Source of the DNA: Macrosoma leucophasiata
Lineage: Eukaryota; Arthropoda; Insecta; Lepidoptera; Hedylidae
Assembly (NCBI GenBank): GCA_036365455.1
Contig: JAWQUS010000017.1
Coordinates: 5,952,001-6,016,000 of the forward strand
Length of the DNA: 64,000 bases
Direction: 5' to 3'
In this document: positions 32,195 to 42,784 of the stretch, piece by piece
Position numbering within the stretch: position 1 is the stretch's first letter
How the letters are laid out: every line of letters starts with the position of its first letter
Translations under genes and position numbers: made by a program
Notes under the pieces: model-generated
What the model was told of the DNA's origin: nothing
Databases searched by the model: none
What the model saw: the letters and a program-made list of their open reading frames with translations, nothing else

Positions 32195-32540
32195 CAAAAC
32201 AATACTCTTTATTGTACACACAAACATAACATAATATTGAATATAATCAATAGAAAGGCACAAATGGCGGCCTTATCGTTGCACAGCGATTTCTTCCAGG
32301 CAACCTACATTGTAGGATTTAACAAAATAAAAAGCAAAAGGGGTGTACTTAACGCAAGAAAACAAAATATAACAACAAGAAGAGACAAAAAAACAACAAT
32401 AAACACAGAAGGATAAAAAAGAACATATAGATACTTACTTATTATAGTAAAATACAATGAAATGAAAATGAGGAAAACAGGAATCTTTCCTGTTTTCCTC
32501 ATTTTCTGTTATAGAAAAAACAATAAAAAGAGAAAAATGG
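32195..32540 (-). mobile_element. LINE 3' untranslated region
   Basis: Follows the coding fragment at 32560-32900 on the minus strand and ends with GTACAATAAAGAGTATTG. It is the same family as 697-816. It includes the perfect hairpin at 32464-32506. Confidence 0.75.
32464..32506. repeat. Perfect 20-bp hairpin with 3-nt loop
   Basis: GAAAATGAGGAAAACAGGAA (32464-32483) is exactly mirrored at 32487-32506 around TCT. It sits within the LINE 3' region. It looks like a templated inverted duplication rather than a microRNA precursor (loop too short). Confidence 0.9.
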
Positions 32541-32559
32541 AACGATTATAGAGTCAGAT

Positions 32560-32900
32560 AATAAATCTTTCACGCGAATTTTAAAAGTGTGAACTGTCTG
32601 AGCTTGTCACACAGACAAGGAGAAAACATTCCACAGACGAAGAGCTGACACGGTGAAGAATTTCCCCAAAAAATCGTTTGAATGGGAGGGAGTTTTTAGC
32701 TTTAAGTTATGTGTAGAACGAAGGTAATTATTTTTAGAAAGATAATGGTAGTCGAATCGTTCTTTTAATAGAGGGGAGTTAGTGGGTTAAACAAAATACT
32801 AAAGAGAAGAGATAAAACACGAGTATTCCGGCGAAGATGGATCGGGAACCATTTGAGCTGTTTTACGGAAGTTGGAAATATCGTCATATTTGCGTAATCC
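32560..32900 (-). pseudogene. LINE reverse-transcriptase C-terminal fragment
   Basis: The minus strand reads LLKERFDYHYLSKNNYLRST, then a short stretch and FLGKFFTVSALRLWNVFSLS, a stop, then AQTVHTFKIRVKDLLSDS. The order RF.Y.YL, then R.T.N, then LWN, then the FK helix is typical of the end of LINE ORF2. At least one in-frame stop shows decay. The 3' untranslated region with AATAAA follows directly, so this is the intact 3' third of a retrotransposon copy. Clade is uncertain (Jockey- or CR1-like). Confidence 0.7.
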
Positions 32901-32957
32901 AAATATGAACCTTTAAACACCTTTAGTAGAGGGCCTGTTTACGCTTTGTCTTCCATT

Positions 32958-33090
32958 TTTTTTTATGTAATGGAGGTGAAAGGCACGTATGCAGCTTACA
33001 TTGATATTAAGTGATGACTGCAGCCCATAGACATCTAAACCAGAGGTCAATGCAGATGCGTTGCCAGCCCTGAGACATAAGTTGTTGTGA
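32958..33090 (-). mobile_element. Family A copy, tail half only
   Basis: Plus-strand TTTTATGTAATGGAGGTGAA to CCTGAGACATAAGTTG. In retrotransposon orientation it is 5'-truncated. Confidence 0.75.
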
Positions 33091-33124
33091 TGACCATTAT
33101 TTGTATTTTGTACACAAATAATCT

Positions 33125-33420
33125 CCACGCCAAGTCCCATACGTGATAGGCAGAGAGTATTGCAAATATGAACAGTATGGAAACTACGTACAAAACGTTC
33201 GAAATGGCACACTAACACAAACATGCGCATCGACGCTCGATGTAGCGAGTGACTCAGTACTGCAGCACCGCGAGAACCGCGAGGCCTCGTCGATGCGCAT
33301 GTTTGTGTGAGTGTGACGTTTCAAGGTTTTGTACGTAGTTTCCACACTGTTCATATATGCATTGGTATTGGGCGCCAGATATCCCGGTCCTAACACTCCC
33401 GTGCTTCTTCGACATTCATT
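33125..33420 (-). mobile_element. RTE-like LINE tail interrupted by a MITE
   Basis: CCACGCCAAGTCCCATACGT and GATAGGCAGAGA on the left, and GGCGCCAGATATCCCGGTCC then GTGCTTCTTCGACATTCATT on the right, rejoin into the RTE tail seen at 6925-7005 and 48745-48850. The interruption is 33163-33364. Confidence 0.75.
33163..33364. mobile_element. Palindromic MITE, second copy, with target duplication
   Basis: Same family as 5792-6004: ATGAACAGTATGGAAACTAC and GCGCATGTTTGTGTGAGTGT, with mirrored ends GTAGTTTCCACACTGTTCAT. GTATTG is present at 33157-33162 and again at 33365-33370. Confidence 0.85.
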
Positions 33421-33706
33421 AAGAAACAGTCGTTAATAAATAGATTTTATAATAAATAAGAGATTGAAATACAATTTAATGCGACAACATTGAAAACTGA
33501 AAGTAAAAGTTGGTCGAGGGAAGGCGGACGATGAATAACTAATGAAATACTGCTTCAGTATTTTTAGCTTTTTCGCTCAAAGCGTAGACGAGATACCTAC
33601 AATGTTTGATGTATGTAACATATCAGGAAACAATTGAGATTGAAAGCGTTCGTTATGTTCGTGCAATCAGTCAAACGAATAATGGCTGTTCCAATGTCAT
33701 AATAGT

Positions 33707-33958
33707 TTTACTGGTGGTAGAGTTCCCGTGACGGAGCTCGCGGGCGAAGGCACCACCGCGTTACCTAATATACTTGCCGCTAAATGGTAGTGTTCAGCAC
33801 CATCGTGTTGCGGTCAGGTATGGTATGGCCCTGTAATTTCCGGCACACAGGCATAACACCTTAGGCCTCAGGAGTGGGTATCAATAGGCTGCAGTCATCA
33901 CTTAACATCAATGTGAACTGCGTGCTTGTTAACCACTTCCATTACATAAAAAAAAAAC
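33707..33958 (+). mobile_element. Family A copy with small internal deletion
   Basis: TTTTACTGGTGGTAGAGTTC to CATTACATAAAAAAAAAAC. The GCATCTGCATTTTGACC block is deleted after CAGGAGTGGG. Confidence 0.85.
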
Positions 33959-34314
33959 TTCTCCTACATTGGGTAGGATCGTCTCGCGATAAAACTACCG
34001 CCACTGACATCGCCAAGCCGACCGGTTTGATTATTTTGTCTTTGCTACTAGGTCTAAAGTATTATGTACCTCAGTAGATTAGCAGCTTTTCGGCAAAAAA
34101 ATGCAGACGATTGCGATCGGTTCCCCGATTGTCGAAAATGTTATTTTTACAGGCTTTTCCCATAATGATATGCCAGCTCCATCTAACCCTATAAAGTCTC
34201 AAAAACCAGTATTAATAGTCCTAATAGAAATCCCTATATCACAAACATAATATACCTTCTCTGATAGCCACTAACACTGATCTGATAGCACTAGATACCT
34301 AATAGACTACTACG

Positions 34315-34561
34315 TTTTTTTGTGTTATGAAGTTGGCAAACAAGCATACAGTCCACATTGATGTTAGGTGATCACTGCAGCCTATAGACATTCCCACATA
34401 GACCAGAGATCATATGCAGATGCATTGCCACTCCTGAGACCTTGTTGTTAATTATGTCTCTGTGATAATTATAACGGGGCCTTATATTACCATCTAAGCG
34501 GAAAACGTTAGTGATGATAGATTAGTGCCTACGCCCACGAGCTCCTACAATTCTACCACAA
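34315..34561 (-). mobile_element. Family A copy, diverged
   Basis: TTTTTTTGTGTTATGAAGTT to GAGCTCCTACAATTCTACCA, with part of the hairpin region lost. Confidence 0.8.
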
Positions 34562-34818
34562 ATAAAATCTCGCATGTGATTATAATACAAATCAATTTAC
34601 AAATAGCAATAATTATAATAAATAAATCAAGCAAAAACAATGTCTCCGCAATTCACTAATATTCAAAAGCAACGAGCAATCAGATAAAAGTTGATTAATC
34701 TTCGAACGAAGTTCCGCTTCTTATTATAATAAACTAATTAATGATGGAGGCGAACAATTCATTATAGAAGCAAAACTGCCTTCCGAACAATAATGATAAT
34801 GAGTGTAATTAATTATAG

Positions 34819-34891
34819 GAAGTTGGTTCAAGACGTACTGAGGAGGCCGGGGGATATTACTGAGATGAATTCTACCAACGCTATGGAGAAG
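34819..34891 (+). CDS. Weak candidate internal exon
   Basis: An acceptor-like TAATTATAG|G (AG at 34817-34818) and a donor-like GAGAAG|GTAAAA (GT at 34892-34893) bound 73 nt with one fully open frame reading LVQDVLRRPGDITEMNSTNA then MEK. The stretch is GC-richer than its surroundings and lies in a repeat-poor interval. Against it: the acceptor lacks a clear pyrimidine tract, the exon is short, and I do not recognise the peptide. It would belong to a plus-strand gene separate from the minus-strand signals at 13.6 and 22.6 kb. Confidence 0.3.
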
Positions 34892-34969
34892 GTAAAAAGT
34901 AAAAAGAATACAGATTAAATAAGAATGAGAATTCTTCTATTGCCATAAAATTATAAACAATTCCAACTC

Positions 34970-35490
34970 AAACTCAAGAATTTTATTTCAAATTCTACAA
35001 GGGCACTTTTTCCGTGTCTTGTTTTCTTGTCAGTTTACAAGCTACCTATATCTAACGAATGACTTATAATAATAATAATTATTCAATAGGTATTAATAAT
35101 GTTCAAATTACAATATTCAAATTAAATAAAATTAAAATTTAACCGATTTTATACATCAAATCTTTCAATTCCTTCATATGAGGCAATAGAAAAATCAAAA
35201 CGTCATAAACATAGTTATTTACTTAGCAGAGTTCCAATTTCAGGCACTACTGAGAAGAACTCCGCTACTGAACAAAGTCAGTGTTGCTCTTTTAGTCAAA
35301 ATCCTTAGACCTATTACAAATGGGAATTAAAGTAGAATGTATACAGTTAATGTGAACGTGGCATATGTAAATATTATTATAAATACACACATGCAAACAC
35401 TTATCAACAGTAAAATAAGACTCGCAAACCACAACAGATCAGTCACCACAATCAGCACCCGTTCACGAGTATGACGCATGTGGCAGCCAT
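34970..35490 (-). mobile_element. LINE-like 3' fragment, second copy
   Basis: Shares with 24440-25000 the blocks TTACTTAGCAGAGTTCCAA, GAGAAGAACTCCGCTACTGA, GCACCCGTTCACGAGTATGA and CGCATGTGGCAGCCAT, in the same order and orientation. Confidence 0.6.
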
Positions 35491-35499
35491 AGCTCATCA

Positions 35500-35870
35500 A
35501 TGAGAACGTAGATACACAGAACAGAACAAAAATGGTTCTTTATTTAGAGATGACGGTAATCAGAGAAACAATTAATGTCTTCGTCTGCGGCGAAGAGTCG
35601 TCACCACCTAAAATTCTTGAGTTGCAGTACAGTCAGTCAACCGAGCAATGGCTGTAAAACTGTTCTAATTAATAAGGACGGTAGCAAATATAAAACTACC
35701 ACCATTGCGATCTCCAATGCATGACAAGGGTAATTATTATGGCCCAGTTTATGTATAATTTTAAATATAATTAGTATAGTTTATGTATAAGTTCATGTAT
35801 AATTATTTTGCTCTAAGGAGTTTGGATTCTTGTTGATGTTCAGAGATAGCTTTAATATTAATATATAATA
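35500..35870. other. Unassigned; includes a family A-associated scrap
   Basis: CAGTCAGTCAACCGAGCAAT near 35630 belongs to the block described at 6530-6624. The remainder is AT-rich. Confidence 0.4.
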
Positions 35871-35874
35871 AAGC

Positions 35875-35945
35875 TATCTTTATTACTGGTTATCCTGAGG
35901 TCGCAGGTTCAATTCCTAACCGAAGTCAAATGTTTCTTTCCATTT
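35875..35945 (+). mobile_element. tRNA-derived SINE, 3' half of head plus tail
   Basis: TACTGGTTATCCTGAGGTCG, CAGGTTCAATTCCTAACCGA, then AGTCAAATGTTTCTTTCC and a T run. Same family as 17655-17773; the A-box half is absent. Confidence 0.7.
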
Positions 35946-36091
35946 TTTTTTTTATTTCTAAAGTTCAGTCGCATGACATGTGTTATTGCCAAAAATTAAA
36001 ATATTACAACTATCTATCTATAATAGCTTTTATAACCTATTAACTGTAATTTAAAACCAACCAACATTGATACTTGGATTTGAACACCAAC

Positions 36092-36227
36092 GCTGGGTTG
36101 CACCAAGATGTTTGTTAAAGTTGTTGTAACATTTTACATCATTTTCTAACTATAAGAAGTCTGTTAAAGTTTTAGAAGGATGTGAAATGTGCCAATAACT
36201 TTAACAAATGTCTTGGTGCAACCCAGC
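36092..36227. mobile_element. Complete palindromic MITE
   Basis: GCTGGGTTGCACCAAGATGT and the following TTTGTTAAAGTTGTTG arm are mirrored by CAATAACTTTAACAAATGTC, then TTGGTGCAACCCAGC. The two arms make up most of the 136 bp. A half-copy lies at 8678. Confidence 0.85.
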
Positions 36228-36444
36228 CTGGGTTTGGTGAGCTTTGTTCTATATTTCAATTGTATGGCATTATGATGCCAGTTATGTGTTCCCATAGTTG
36301 TATCTACATTTATTAAAAAAAAAAAAAATACGTATATTATTATACTTACTGACGTTTGTAACGCTAAAATATTTGATGAAATTTGGTCAAAACCTATTGG
36401 CACACACTAAAATATTTAATTCAAATTTATTTATTTAATTATAA

Positions 36445-36623
36445 TCTATAATATAAAAATAAGTCGAGTTTTCCTTCCTGACGCTATAACTCCAGAACGC
36501 ACGAACTGATTTCCACGCTTTTGCATTCGTTGGAAAGGTCTCGGACTCTGTGAGGTTTAAAGCGAAGAAAATTCAGAATTCTAAAACGACATCCACGCGG
36601 GCGAAGCCGCGGGCAACAGCTAG
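36445..36623 (+). mobile_element. Short complete Helitron
   Basis: A|TCTATAATATAAAAATAAG at the left and CGCGGGCGAAGCCGCGGGCA, then ACAGCTAG|T, at the right. The 3' hairpin (CGCGG/CCGCG) precedes CTAG by about 10 nt, as expected. 179 bp, no coding capacity. Confidence 0.85.
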
Positions 36624-36629
36624 TGAATG

Positions 36630-37085
36630 ATATAATTTTAATCGAAGTCGCTTACTGTATTTTGTAGCTTTATTTCTCTGTCTTATCCATTGATTTACAA
36701 GCTCCATGTTACATAAAGGGGTGTGAGCGGGGGGTCAGCCCGTTGTCAGGCTACTGATGGCTTTAATAATTATTACTTATAATTAAAATTTAACTCCCCA
36801 TATCTATTGTCTAATAGTAGGTTTAAACATTGATTTGTCGATAATATTTGTAACAAGATAATTAAAAAAATGCTCATAGATGAGGTAACTAAACAGTAAT
36901 AGCTAAATGCATAAAATTCTAGAACAGAATGACCGATTTCGCTGATCTTTTTTTCTGGTTGCATTTGTAATAAACGTTCGGAGGTTTTTATAAAAAAAAA
37001 TTGTTTGTTACAAGGCAAATTAGAAATTTTACCAAAACTTAACGACCATATTGACCTTTCTATTGTAAATTTTGTGACGTTTACG
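36630..37085. other. AT-rich stretch, nothing recognised
   Basis: An 81-codon minus-strand frame at 36773-37018 has no recognisable motif. Confidence 0.45.
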
Positions 37086-37089
37086 TCTG

Positions 37090-37510
37090 CGGGTGGCCAC
37101 GCATCTGCATTTTGACGTCGGGTTTCTGTGTAGATGTTTATAGGCTACAGTCATCACTTAACATCCATGTGAACTGCAATCATTTGTCACCCTCACTCAT
37201 AGAGCAACACGGGCCACCGGCCGCCGCGGCGGATCGGAGGGGAGTAGCCATAGCGTTTATTACCGATGCAAAACAGTCTGTCATTTTTAGCGTTGGGATA
37301 GGCGTGTGACACACACGCACACTACAAAAATCGTCTATTACTACGAAATTCACACCTGACTCAAACAAAATACAGAAACAATTTCACCCACACGTTTAAA
37401 CATCTAGGCGACAGGTATAGGCTCATTTGGGCTTGTACTTTGACAGAGGGCAAAGCCTGCATATGGCTACTCCCCTCAGGTGTTGCTCTATTCACTACAT
37501 TAAAAAAATC
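37090..37510 (+). mobile_element. Family A copy split by a TIR element
   Basis: GTGGCCACGCATCTGCATTT through ATGTGAACTGCAATCATTTG, then resumes TTCACTACATTAAAAAAATC after the insertion at about 37197-37493. Confidence 0.8.
37197..37493. mobile_element. TIR element with ATAGAGCAACAC ends
   Basis: ATAGAGCAACACGGG, then GGAGGGGAGTAGCCATA after a GC-rich insert, is mirrored by TATGGCTACTCCCCTCAGGT, then GTTGCTCTAT. Flanks CTCACT and TTCACT suggest a 5-6 bp target duplication. The left arm carries an extra GCCACCGGCCGCCGCGGCGG. Confidence 0.75.
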
Positions 37511-37514
37511 AAAC

Positions 37515-38030
37515 TGTACTAATATAGGTAGGTACTTATCATGAATGTGTCCTTTAAGGATGTGTCATTTTATGAAATAAAATATATACATTTTCAATCC
37601 AAAGTACCACATACAGGCATTAAGTGCCTACATGGCTTTGAAAGAGTACACCGACTACATTACATGTCATTATTATTATCCATGAGCACCGAATAAATTC
37701 TTTAATGTAATTTTATTGAGTGACTCCTAAACAGGGAAATAAAAAGATTACCACAATCGACAATCCGACATAAACCCGTATCACATAGTTTCATTAATTA
37801 ATGAAAGCGCTTAAAACATCTTAACTGAACTCGTTTAGTGTAATAAAGATACTAACACTAAAGATTAAAGATAAAAAGGACGTTTTAATTAAAAATCTTG
37901 ATGTCTGTTTATCCGTTAATCACATATGTATGAATTGTCCTTGAATTTGAAATATCATCATACCTTTTAATACGTGAATCAAAATTTTGTATTCCTTTTT
38001 ACGACAGTTGAGCGACATTGATGCATTTCT
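37515..38030. other. AT-rich stretch, nothing recognised
   Basis: No supported gene, repeat or site. Confidence 0.5.
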
Positions 38031-38031
38031 G

Positions 38032-38087
38032 CTGGTGGTAGAGCTCTAGTGACAAAGCTCCGCGTACGTGAGCACCACCGCATAGAG
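38032..38087 (+). mobile_element. Family A 5' fragment
   Basis: GCTGGTGGTAGAGCTCTAGT, then GACAAAGCTCC and GAGCACCACCGCAT; it ends abruptly, keeping only the terminal hairpin domain. Confidence 0.8.
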
Positions 38088-38171
38088 AGATAAAAGGGTT
38101 TTGTTTTTTTTTCATATTATCAGTAGATTCCTAGTGCCACACTCGAAAGGTGTTGGAATGAGGCACCATAA

Positions 38172-38498
38172 AGGCTGACTGTCCATTGACGCAGTGCGAG
38201 GCGGCGGAGCGAGCGAGCGAACGAGCAAATATTAACCAAGAGGATTGCATAAAATCTCCGCTCAGCGCAAGTGGACATGGATTTGCGAGCTGGTTTTAAA
38301 AATCATACTTTATCGGAACGGCGCGTGCGGTGCGAGGTGGCTGTACGAGGCGGCTGAATGTATATCTCGCGTACAACTAAACTAAATGTCCACTGCACCG
38401 CCCTCCGCTATGACTCGTCGCGTAAACTCGCACAGCCGCAAGTTCGCTCCGCATTCTCGCTCGCCGCCGCCTCGCTCAGCGTCAATGGACAGGCAGCC
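38172..38498. mobile_element. GC-rich MITE with TAA target duplication
   Basis: AGGCTGACTGTCCATTGACG at the left is mirrored by GTCAATGGACAGGCAGCC at the right. The arms continue with GCGAGGCGGCGG and GAGCGAGCGAG-type sequence. TAA is at 38169-38171 and 38499-38501, fitting a PIF/Harbinger-like 3-bp duplication. The 81-codon open frame inside is compositional. Confidence 0.8.
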
Positions 38499-38504
38499 TA
38501 AGAC

Positions 38505-40060
38505 CTATTTCATGGATCTCAAAGAAGAAACCATAGGTCGCTGTGTTTTTGCACGAATTTACCCTATTTACCTAATCCCCATTCAGAAACGGAACATACA
38601 AACGAAAAACAGGTTTGATGGTACTTATTAACAGGCATAATTAATCCTTCAAGGATCGTACGGCCACCGGCGGCGAGACACAGTTGAATTTCAATTGTCA
38701 TATTTTTCTCGTGTCTGGAGAGATTAAAGTGTAATTAAGCTTTAAAATTGATTTATAATGGTTTCATGTAGGTAAGCCTAAAACAAAATGATATAATTTA
38801 CTCGAGGACCAAACTCAGTACCTACCTTCAGGTATAGCAATAGTGATTTGCAATAAATAGCCATCAAAATCTCTTAAGGCTCGTGAAATACTTGTATATG
38901 CCCTTAGGCCAGTAATTACAAGCTGACTACCGTATCTGAGGCCGTTACCTCAATCTTCGGGAACTAGGCCTTTATTAGATTAATTACTTCTCTCAACTAA
39001 ACTAATACATGCACCTGCATGTATCTTTGAACGAATTATCGGCGTACACGACCAGCAAATTGTCACGCAAATTCCACCATGTTTTCTTTGACACATATAA
39101 TTCAATCAAAACCGGCCGTTAAAAGCGACCAAGTATAGGGAACATAAAGAGGCGCTCATTAGGTTCGCGGTATCGTCCATAAATACATTATCGCGGGTAG
39201 ACAGGGGTGTGGGGTGTAGTGGGTTATCGAATTAAAACTTCACTAGCAATAGTAGAGTTGAACACCGTATTAATACACCATGTATAATTCGTGCGCTTGG
39301 TCAAACTTGGTTGGCTCCACTTGGTGCGACGTTGTTGGTCCTGGTTACGATTTTTGGTAACATAAATGTGATGTCATGATACAGTAGTATGAATAAAGAT
39401 TTGATGATGATAAATATGATAATTATCTAGTAACTTTTTTTGGTTAAAAAGTTTCAGTAATTAGGTAGATATAACAGATTGCGTAGGTAAACTGTTTGCC
39501 GATAATGGCAGTACTTGGGGCTACAGTATTAGGAAAATAATGATTTGAGAATCCCTTTTGGGCGTCCAATTTTTAGTATTGTTATAAATATGTTACATTA
39601 TTTTATTTAGATTTTGGAGACTAATATGATGACGAACCCCGAATTAATATAAATTCGAGGACATAAATACTACGAACCGCGTTATTGGGTCTATGAATAT
39701 GATTGCAGTTGCTACTGAATAATACTGATGTAGGGAGATGCAAATAAAAACATGAGAATTTATTTGGAATCTCTCCTCAGATTGCATTTGAGACATAGAT
39801 AGATGAGAATATAGAGCCTCTGTACACTTTTTGAAAACAGATTCATGTCATATAAAGCTATACTTTATGATACAAAATTTATAGTAAATTAATGCTTCCA
39901 CGAAGGGTTTAATTCTGTTATATCGATACCAGTCCATACTTAAATATATAATTGTATCACGACTGTGAATTAGATGTGTCTGGCTTGAAAACATTTTGTC
40001 GCCAAGCCTTGCAATACTCGACACAAGAGTTTGAAAAAAAAAGATAATTCTGAACAAATT
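38505..40060. other. AT-rich stretch, nothing recognised
   Basis: No repeat family or coding signal that I can support. Confidence 0.5.
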
Positions 40061-40340
40061 CTAAATAGTGGTGACGAAGTGGAATGTATCAAGTGGGCGG
40101 CGCGGCGCGGCGGGCGCGAAGGAGCGATCGAGGTAAGGGTACTGGCTACGTAATTAGATTTTCAAAGTCCGAATACACTGCTCGTACTTGTCTTCATAAT
40201 AATGTAACGCGATTTGAGCGTATTGATACTTGATATATCTATGTAAAGTTACATGCCAAGCAAAATAAAGTTCTATCTATATCTAGCCCAGGTGGAAAGA
40301 AAAGCATACTAACACAAAATATTATTTAAAACAAAATTAT

Positions 40341-41123
40341 CTAACCAGATTTTTTAAATATAGAGGGAACGAGGTGTTTCTGAACAGCTCGTTCCCTATG
40401 TTTGCTTTGAGTCCATGTCGGAGACAATTTAAGCCCATCTTCACGATTGAAATTGTATTTATGTTTTTGTATTTCAATCGCCTCTCGTACTACCCTGGGT
40501 TAATAATGGCGTTCTGTCGCGAGGATTTTTGGATCATGTATGTTTATCCAGTGGTTGGTCTCCGAGGTCAAAAGATTTTCTACGATCGCCGATTTACGTA
40601 TCTGTCGGTTTTTCAGAGCTGCGATGTGCTCCTTGATCCTTTCTTGGACGCTGCGTTTTGTCTGCCCAATATATACCCTGCCACAACTGCACTGTACTCT
40701 ATACACACCTGGATTCTGAAATAGAATTACGTCTTTCGGGCTCCGCAGGTGTGTAACTACTTTGGATAAGGGAGTGAAAACAGTCTTAATTGATTTTTTT
40801 CTCAACACCGTTCCAATTTTATCTGTTATCCCTTTCACGTACGGTAAGAAGGCTGCTTGTCTGCTCACATCTGGACGCTTTCCTTTATCAGATTTCTTCC
40901 TCTGTCGTGTTAACTTATAACCATTTCGTACAAGTATCTTTTTAACACGGGATAGTTCAGATTCAATATTGTCAGAATCGCAAAGGTTATAAGCTCTGTT
41001 CTTTAAAGAGGCTACCACAGAGAGCAGGTGACGAGGGTGATGGTGTGATGAGGCGTGCAGGTATCTATCTGTGTGCGTAGGCTTCCTGTATACGGTGTGT
41101 GCTACCGACCACGGCTCGTGCAA
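40341..41123 (-). pseudogene. Penelope-like element: RT C-terminus and GIY-YIG endonuclease
   Basis: The minus-strand frame from 41123 reads HTVYRKPTHTDRYLHASSHH, the conserved end of the Penelope reverse transcriptase. A linker with RVKKILVRNGY and KSIKTVFTPLSKV follows, then NPGVYRVQCSCGRVYIGQTK and RSVQERIKEHIAALKN, the GIY-YIG endonuclease core with an upstream CxC pair. After ILATERHY at 40500 there is a single in-frame TAA. The same frame then continues REAIEIQKHKYNFNREDGLK to FKKSG and the natural stop at 40341, so one nonsense change separates two parts of one domain. The first roughly two thirds of the RT are missing. In intact elements the endonuclease nicks target DNA for reverse transcription. 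Recognition is strong; activity is excluded. Confidence 0.9.
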
Positions 41124-41140
41124 CCGAGCCGAAACGTCAG
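41102..41140 (+). other. Hammerhead-like hairpin motif at the Penelope boundary
   Basis: CGGCTCG (41112-41118) and CGAGCCG (41125-41131) form a 7-bp stem with loop TGCAAC, followed by AAACGTC, so the 3' half reads GCCGAAACGTC. Upstream, CTACCGA stands where hammerhead ribozymes have CTGANGA. Penelope-like elements are known to carry hammerhead motifs of this layout. Two core bases differ, so this would be an inactive relic, and it is on the opposite strand to the coding fragment. Confidence 0.45.
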
Positions 41141-41344
41141 TATAAAGGTAAAAAAGTGTAAATATTTTTTATCGAAAATAGTATCGTGTAACGACCCGGT
41201 TTTAAAAATGTGTGTGAGAAAATTATTGTTTCATTTTTCTTTTATATATATTTTTATTTTTTTTCTTTTATTTGCATTTTATTTTGTTATCCATAATTTT
41301 AGATAATTATGTAAATGCAATAGCTTTACCGCGGCAGTCCCCGA

Positions 41345-42190
41345 GTGCCACACATCTTTTTTCAACCATAAAATTATTATAAACATTAACCAAGTATCAA
41401 AACCAAGCTGCCCGCACTCAACATCGAGGTATCGGATATTTAGTTTGCTTTGGGCCGGCGAGGGGGAACGGGGCTAAGTCCAACTATAAATTAGGAAGGG
41501 TACAGTTTCATTAATCACCCATACGTCGTTATTATTAATTAACCCCCTTTGGAACTATCGCTCGCATTACGTATCGATCGTGCTCACTGCCAATGTCAAA
41601 TTGTTCAACTACCCGTATATGTTTGATCAAATTTAACTATAATTTGAGATACGAGAAAGAAAGGAGTATAATTGTTATAGACAGGAACCGGATTAGCGAC
41701 TAATTTTTGAAATCGCTAAAACCTTATAGGTAAAATTATTATGTAATAGGGCTGGCTACTCCTGCGGCCATGTTATTCTGTAAAAATCTTACCCAAGGAT
41801 AGGGTAACCATATCCCTATAAGGTAATCCTGACATTATTATAGATAAACCCCCTTATCCCCATAAACCCCAAGTCAAGGCTTTGACGAGTTGACAACACG
41901 CCGCCGCCGCTGCAGTGCTGCACACCGCCATATCCAGGGAAACCCTATGCGAAATGGTTCTTGTTAGGATAACATAAGATACACGTTTTAACAACTTATT
42001 TAAAGGATAACCCTGTAAAAGGCTTTCCAATGATACAATAAATCAATCGAAAACTGACCAACGTTGCGGATTTTTATCAATTAAGCACCACACCTATCAA
42101 ACAAAGGTAGGGAAACCGCTGTCTGTCCCTGGTTATAGGTAGGTACCTAGTATTAGGATAACGCACGTCTTGCTACAAATTGGTTCTAAC
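41345..42190. other. Unassigned; small GC-rich and palindromic patches
   Basis: GATAGGGTAACCATATCCCTAT near 41798 is a short imperfect palindrome, and a GCCGCCGCCGCTGCAGTGC patch lies near 41900. No gene signal. Confidence 0.4.
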
Positions 42191-42193
42191 TCG

Positions 42194-42344
42194 GCATTGT
42201 GCTGGTCGAAAAAATGGCACACATGCCACATTATATTATGATACAAGCAGTATGGCATACCCACTTCCCCATATTTTAATATAATGCAAACAAAATGGTG
42301 CAATGGAAGATCAGCAATAGTTGTTATTGTGACCAGCACAATGC
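42194..42344. repeat. 14-bp inverted repeat with ~120-bp spacer
   Basis: GCATTGTGCTGGTC (42194-42207) is mirrored at 42331-42344. It could be TIRs of a small MITE, but no target duplication is evident. Confidence 0.55.
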
Positions 42345-42477
42345 TGAGACTGATACCTACATCAGCAACGTTAAGCATGACAAAAAGTATTTACAAAACC
42401 ATTACACACTGTTTTCTTAGTACAAAATTTAAAAAAAACACACACCTACATTCATAATTTGATGCTTTATCTAAATA

Positions 42478-42545
42478 GTGAATCGTTAAATGCAGCGATT
42501 GCCTGCCAGGTCTACTACTACTAGATCGTCGGTCCATCTAGTAGC
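42478..42545 (-). pseudogene. RTE-like LINE relic
   Basis: GCGATTGCCTGCCAGGTC and GATCGTCGGTCCATCTAGTA resemble, on the minus strand, the WTDDLV...GNR portion of the RTE C-terminus found at 32055-32185. Confidence 0.5.
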
Positions 42546-42784
42546 CCATATTAAATCCTAATCCATACTAAACTTTAATTCTAGACTTTTTATTCCGGAG
42601 AAATAAAAATATTATACAGATACAAAAATGTTCTTTAGGATCTCAATAAGGAAAACAATAATTCAAAGCTGTTACACCTTGTACCTTTCTCTTCATTGTT
42701 TTTGTACAAATCTTGCCATGATTTTTCTGGCAGTTGATTCATTCGATCGCAATACGAAGTTATGGTACGGATGCTGGAGGCTAA

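Noticed and set aside
32464..32506. microRNA precursor
   Set aside because: Stem of only 20 bp and a 3-nt loop; it lies inside a LINE 3' region.
37112..37309. 65-codon gene starting MTSGFCVDVYRLQSSLN
   Set aside because: YRLQSSLNINVNC is the translation of the family A 3' region and appears in several unrelated frames.
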